Below, one piece after another: positions 17,780 to 20,660 of a stretch of DNA of 20,660 nucleotides; position 1 is the first letter of the stretch; every line of letters begins with the position of its first letter. Source of the stretch: a virus; the IMG/VR virus record IMGVR_UViG_3300042923_000448, positions 1-20,660 of that record; one strand, written 5' to 3'. Made by a program: the position numbers and the translations under genes. Under the pieces are notes generated by a model. It worked only from the letters and a program-made list of their open reading frames with translations, was not told where the DNA came from and did no database searches.

Positions 17780-19237
17780 ATGGACGCGGATGCGGCCCGG
17801 AAACTGACTCAGCGGATCTACACCCGCCTGAACAACCGTCGCCCGGATATTGAGCGGGCGGAGTCGTATTACGAGGGCGATCAGCCCCTCAACTTTGCGA
17901 CTGATGAGTGGAAGAAGGCGAACGCGTCCCGGTACGCGGATTTCTCCGACAACTGGTGTGGGACGGTTGTGAACGCTGAGGCGGAACGTCTGAAGCCGAT
18001 CGGTGTGACGAACATGCCGAAGGGTGCGGCGTCGAAGCTGTGGGACGCGTTGCAGATGAACGAGTTTGATGCTCAGTTCTCGCAGGGTGCTGTTACGGCT
18101 CTGACTGCTAAGCGGTGTTTCGTGATCGTGTGGGGCGACCCTGATGGGGAGCCGATTGTCACGTTTGAGCACCCGTCGTCGGTTGAGATTGAGTACGACT
18201 GGGAGAATCCGCGTCTGCGGACGGCCGCGTTGAAGACGTGGGTGGATGAGGACGACGAGTACGCGACCCTGTACACCGCGGAGTGGGTGTTCAAGTGGAT
18301 TCGTCCGCGGGTGACGCCGGCTAACGAGCTCGAGTCGATGTCGGAGCAGCAGCGTGAAGAGTACGCCGCGTCCGGTGGGTGGAAGCAGCGCGACGGTTCC
18401 TCGGACGATGCGTGGCCCGTCAAGAACCCGCTGGGCGTTGTGCCTGTGGTGGAGATCCAGAACCGTCCGACGCTGAAGGGCGACCCCCTGTCGGAGATTC
18501 AGGGTGTCATGCCCATGCAGGATGCTATCAACCTGCTGTGGGCGTACCTGTTTCTGGCTGCGGATTACGCGTCGATGGATGCGCGGGTGATGCTCGGCAC
18601 GCAGCCGCCCATGATCCCGATCCTGGACGCGGACGGTAAGCCGATCGGTCAGCGGCCGGTGGACATGAAGGATCTCCGGGAACGGCGCCTCATCACCATC
18701 ACTGGGGATAACGCGAAGATCGACTCGTGGAAGGCTGCGAGCCTCGACATCTTCACGGACACGATCGAGATTGCGGTGGGGCATATTGCGGCGCAGACCC
18801 GCACACCCCCGCACTACCTTGTGGCGAACAAGGGGATCTCGAACCTGTCCGGTGATGCGCTGAAGTCCGCTGAGATCGGTCTGAACAAGAAGGCTGGGGA
18901 GTTCATCACGTTCACTGACCCGCAACTGCGGGAGGTGCTGCGGTTGGTGGCTCTCGTAAAGGGTGACGCGAAGACGGCGCAGGCTACCCGGCTGGCGCGG
19001 ATCGTCTGGGAGTCCCCTGAGATCCGGTCTGAGGCGCAACTGGCGGATGCCCTGTTGAAGAAGGCGCAGATGGGGTACCCGTTCGAGTACCTGCTGGAAC
19101 TTGACGGGCGTTCGCCGGCTGAGATCCGGCGGATTATGAAGCTGCGTAAGGCGGAGCTTGACGACGCGTTGGGTGCGGGCGCGCAGATGGCGGTTCAGGG
19201 GGCCATTGATGACGGCTCTGACGAGGTTGGCGAGTGA
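17780..19237 (+). CDS. Portal protein (SPP1 gp6-like)
   Basis: A 485-aa portal protein. ATG 17780 follows GGAGGG at 17771-17776. The N-terminal pattern LTQRIYTRLNNRRPDIERAESYYEGDQPL, SRYADFSDNWCGTVVNAEAERLKPIGV is typical of the SPP1-type portal family, as are the later PVKNPLGVVPVVEI and QDAINLLWAYLFLAADYAS segments. Twelve copies form the ring at one vertex of the head through which terminase packages DNA and to which the tail attaches. The C-terminus (KLRKAELDDALGAG) runs into a 29-base overlap with the MuF gene, consistent with production at related levels. Confidence 0.95.
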   Translation: MDADAARKLTQRIYTRLNNRRPDIERAESYYEGDQPLNFATDEWKKANASRYADFSDNWCGTVVNAEAERLKPIGVTNMPKGAASKLWDALQMNEFDAQFSQGAVTALTAKRCFVIVWGDPDGEPIVTFEHPSSVEIEYDWENPRLRTAALKTWVDEDDEYATLYTAEWVFKWIRPRVTPANELESMSEQQREEYAASGGWKQRDGSSDDAWPVKNPLGVVPVVEIQNRPTLKGDPLSEIQGVMPMQDAINLLWAYLFLAADYASMDARVMLGTQPPMIPILDADGKPIGQRPVDMKDLRERRLITITGDNAKIDSWKAASLDIFTDTIEIAVGHIAAQTRTPPHYLVANKGISNLSGDALKSAEIGLNKKAGEFITFTDPQLREVLRLVALVKGDAKTAQATRLARIVWESPEIRSEAQLADALLKKAQMGYPFEYLLELDGRSPAEIRRIMKLRKAELDDALGAGAQMAVQGAIDDGSDEVGE

Positions 19238-20249
19238 CAGGCAGGCTCGGCTTGTAGCGACGTCTGAGGGGGCGTCACGGCTGGTTCTGCGGTTGTGGAA
19301 CCGGACTCGTGGCGGTGACCTTGACGCGGGTTGGGATGTGATTGCCCCGCAGGTGGAGCGGGTTGTGACGTTGGCGCAGGTTGCGGCGGCGCGTCAGTCT
19401 TCGGCGTATGTGCGGGAGGCTGGCGGGCTGCTGGGCGCCGACATGGAACCCTCATCACTGGTGCCGGAAGCGTTCGGCGGTGCGACCCGTGAGGGACGTT
19501 CGATCGCCCCAGAACTGTATGCGGCGGTCACGACCACGAAGACGCTGATCGGGCGTGGTGTCGGGGTCGGGCAGGCGTTCCGTACAGGTGCGGCGTTCAT
19601 GTCCGTTATGGCGTCCACGCTGGTGCGTGATGCTGGGCGGGCCGCTGACGGCACGTTGAGCGTCGGCAGGGGTGCCCGGTATTCGGTGCGTGTGATCCAA
19701 CCCGGGGCGTGCTCGAGGTGCGCGATCCTCGCAGGGGTGAAGGGGTACCGGGCCGACTTCGACCGCCACCCCGGGTGTAAGTGCACGTCGATGTGGTTGT
19801 TCGATGATGAGGTGCCTGACGGGTTCCACCGTGACGCGGGCGACTATTTCGAGTCGTTGAGTGCTGCGGAGCAGGAGCGGGTGTTCACGAAGGCTGGTGC
19901 TGAGGCGATCCGCCTGGGTGCTGACCCGGTGAAGGTTGTCAATGCCCGTCGCGGCATGTACACGTACGCGAAGAAGCATCCGGACGGCACGTTCTCCCCG
20001 GCACGGTTGCGGCCTATCCAGATCGGCACGTCTCGTGACGGTAAGCCGTTGATGGTGTATGCGACGCAGGAGGGCGTGACGTCGCGTGGCGTGTGGGGTC
20101 GGTCGCAAGTGTTGAACGCGAACCGGATCGGCAATGACCGTTACCGGCGCACCTCGACGTTGCGGTTGATGCCTGGGCAGATCATGTCGATGTCTTCGAC
20201 TCCGGAGCGTGCCCGCGAACTGTTGCAGCGGTACGGCTACCTGTATTGA
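19209..20249 (+). CDS. MuF-like minor head protein
   Basis: A 346-aa protein from ATG 19209, overlapping the portal gene by 29 bases. The first 150 residues are helical (RLVLRLWNRTRGGDLDAGWDVIAPQ, an Ala-rich middle). Then comes the MuF signature: VRVIQPGACSRCAILAGVKG and F.RHPGCKCTSMW, with metal ligands C168, C171, H187, C190 and C192. After about residue 205 the protein has a long extension (ESLSAAEQERVFTKAGAEAI and VNARRGMYTYAKKHPDG). MuF-type proteins are minor head components, often bound to the portal and injected or processed with the DNA. I see no protease or toxin domain in the C-terminal extension, but a MuF-fused domain cannot be excluded. Confidence 0.9.
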   Translation: MTALTRLASDRQARLVATSEGASRLVLRLWNRTRGGDLDAGWDVIAPQVERVVTLAQVAAARQSSAYVREAGGLLGADMEPSSLVPEAFGGATREGRSIAPELYAAVTTTKTLIGRGVGVGQAFRTGAAFMSVMASTLVRDAGRAADGTLSVGRGARYSVRVIQPGACSRCAILAGVKGYRADFDRHPGCKCTSMWLFDDEVPDGFHRDAGDYFESLSAAEQERVFTKAGAEAIRLGADPVKVVNARRGMYTYAKKHPDGTFSPARLRPIQIGTSRDGKPLMVYATQEGVTSRGVWGRSQVLNANRIGNDRYRRTSTLRLMPGQIMSMSSTPERARELLQRYGYLY

Positions 20250-20272
20250 GTTTCCCGCGTGAAGCGGCGAAT

Positions 20273-20288
20273 CACCCCGTATGGGGTG
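20273..20288 (+). repeat. Perfect hairpin upstream of terminator
   Basis: CACCCC-GTAT-GGGGTG is a perfect 6-bp stem with a 4-base loop just before the terminator at 20292. The pair forms a tandem stem-loop in the MuF-scaffold gap. Confidence 0.6.
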
Positions 20289-20291
20289 TCT

Positions 20292-20320
20292 AGGCGACCT
20301 GTGACGGGTCGCCTTTTTCT
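20292..20320 (+). terminator. Intrinsic terminator between MuF and scaffold genes
   Basis: AGGCGACC (20292-20299) pairs perfectly with GGTCGCCT (20307-20314), around a 7-base loop, followed by TTTTTCT. This is a textbook rho-independent terminator, yet it lies in the middle of the head operon. It may be partial and set the relative level of upstream (terminase/portal/MuF) and downstream (scaffold/capsid) transcripts. No clear promoter is seen between it and the scaffold start. Confidence 0.85.
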
Positions 20321-20344
20321 ATCCCATCCAAGGAGTGATTCCAC

Positions 20345-20660
20345 ATGACCGATGCCGAGACCGTTGAGACGACGGACGCGGAAATCATTGAGACCGACGA
20401 GGTTTCGGAGACTGCCGATGAGGTGGTTGATGAGGACCCTACTGCTGGTCTGAAGAAGGCTCTCGCTGCGGAGCGTAAGGCACGTCGGGACGCGGAGAAG
20501 AAGGCCCGCGACCTGGAAGCTGCCCGTGCTGATGCGGACAAGGAGCCCGCTGAGCAGGCTCTCGAGCAGGCCCGACGTGAAGCACGCGAGGAAGCCCAGA
20601 CGGCTTTCAATCAGCGGCTTGTGCAGGCCGAACTGAAGGCCGCACTCAAGGGCGCGGTGA
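20345..20660 (+). CDS. Scaffold protein (start; cut by window end)
   Basis: The first 105 residues are read from ATG 20345, with AAGGAG at 20330-20335. The frame remains open at the window end. It opens with a very acidic stretch (TDAETVETTDAEIIETDEVS, ETADEVVDED), followed by a charged Ala/Glu/Lys/Arg helix that should form a coiled coil (AAERKARRDAEKKARDLEAA, then ALEQARREAREEAQTAF). This composition and the position between MuF and, presumably, the major capsid gene are typical of phage head scaffold proteins, which guide capsid assembly and then leave. The acidic N-terminus with a helical body is the usual layout. The C-terminal part, which binds capsid, is outside the window. Confidence 0.85.
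   Translation, partial: MTDAETVETTDAEIIETDEVSETADEVVDEDPTAGLKKALAAERKARRDAEKKARDLEAARADADKEPAEQALEQARREAREEAQTAFNQRLVQAELKAALKGAV

Noticed and set aside
15671-19039. Very long open frame of 1122 codons on the minus strand, opposite terminase and portal.
   Set aside because: Its translation is dominated by Arg, Pro, His and Leu without domains. It is an antisense shadow produced by G/T-ending codons of the terS, terL and portal genes.
1-20660. CRISPR array, insertion sequence, integrase, attachment site or toxin-antitoxin pair.
   Set aside because: I found no regularly spaced repeats, no transposase or integrase motif, no tRNA-like att core and no recognisable toxin family. The only mobile-type genes are the HNH nucleases.

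Overview
This window looks like the early and packaging/head part of a tailed, double-stranded DNA phage (or a prophage) of an actinobacterium. The DNA is GC-rich. Every convincing gene lies on the + strand, most are very short, and most overlap the next gene by 1-4 bases (ATGA, GTGA, TGATG). A WhiB-family gene, a family essentially confined to Actinobacteria and their phages, points to the host. The set of ERF annealing protein, DnaB-N/AAA ATPase, MuF-type head protein, SPP1-type portal and terminase with an adjacent HNH nuclease is typical of siphophages of hosts such as Microbacterium, Gordonia or Arthrobacter. No integrase, repressor, lysis or tail gene is in the window, so lifestyle and exact host cannot be read from it.

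Layout. 1-281: non-coding DNA with several hairpins. 282-4394: early accessory genes, namely a secreted peptide, a small membrane protein, a widespread phage protein (KYRKKP family, copy 1), tiny Cys-rich proteins, two HNH nucleases and an ERF single-strand annealing protein. 4395-4544: short non-coding stretch with a perfect DnaA box and a strong hairpin. 4545-6742: replication core, with a small HTH protein, a winged-helix initiator-like protein whose gene contains four 12-bp iteron-like repeats, and a DnaB-N/AAA ATPase. 6748-10232: WhiB-like protein, PD-(D/E)XK nuclease, SSB and more small zinc-ribbon proteins. 10232-11363: a queuosine-precursor transporter (VUT/YhhQ) overlapping a compact DpdA-like transglycosylase, together a probable DNA 7-deazaguanine modification cassette fed by salvaged base. 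11374-11696: a second, closely similar KYRKKP copy. 11697-12005: intergenic, with a consensus promoter that runs into a terminator after about 65 nt. 12006-15481: HTH protein, HNH-AP2 homing nuclease, metallophosphoesterase, small proteins and an HNH nuclease. 15482-15672: candidate cos region. 15673-20660: small and large terminase, portal, MuF protein, a double-hairpin terminator, and the start of a scaffold protein cut by the window end.

How it may fit together. The initiator and the DnaB-N/AAA protein would open and load a replication fork, perhaps at the repeats inside the initiator gene. SSB, ERF and the PD-(D/E)XK nuclease would handle single strands, annealing and branched DNA. The VUT/DpdA pair would place an imported deazaguanine in the DNA, which in characterised relatives protects against restriction. 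The promoter-terminator module at 11.7 kb sits at the junction between the early block and the packaging block, where it could make a small RNA or act as an antitermination-controlled late promoter. The main leads are the VUT-DpdA cassette, the iterons inside the initiator gene, the promoter/short RNA/terminator module, the 49-bp inverted repeat at 13.84 kb, and the 10-kb-separated gene duplication with its 25-bp echo.
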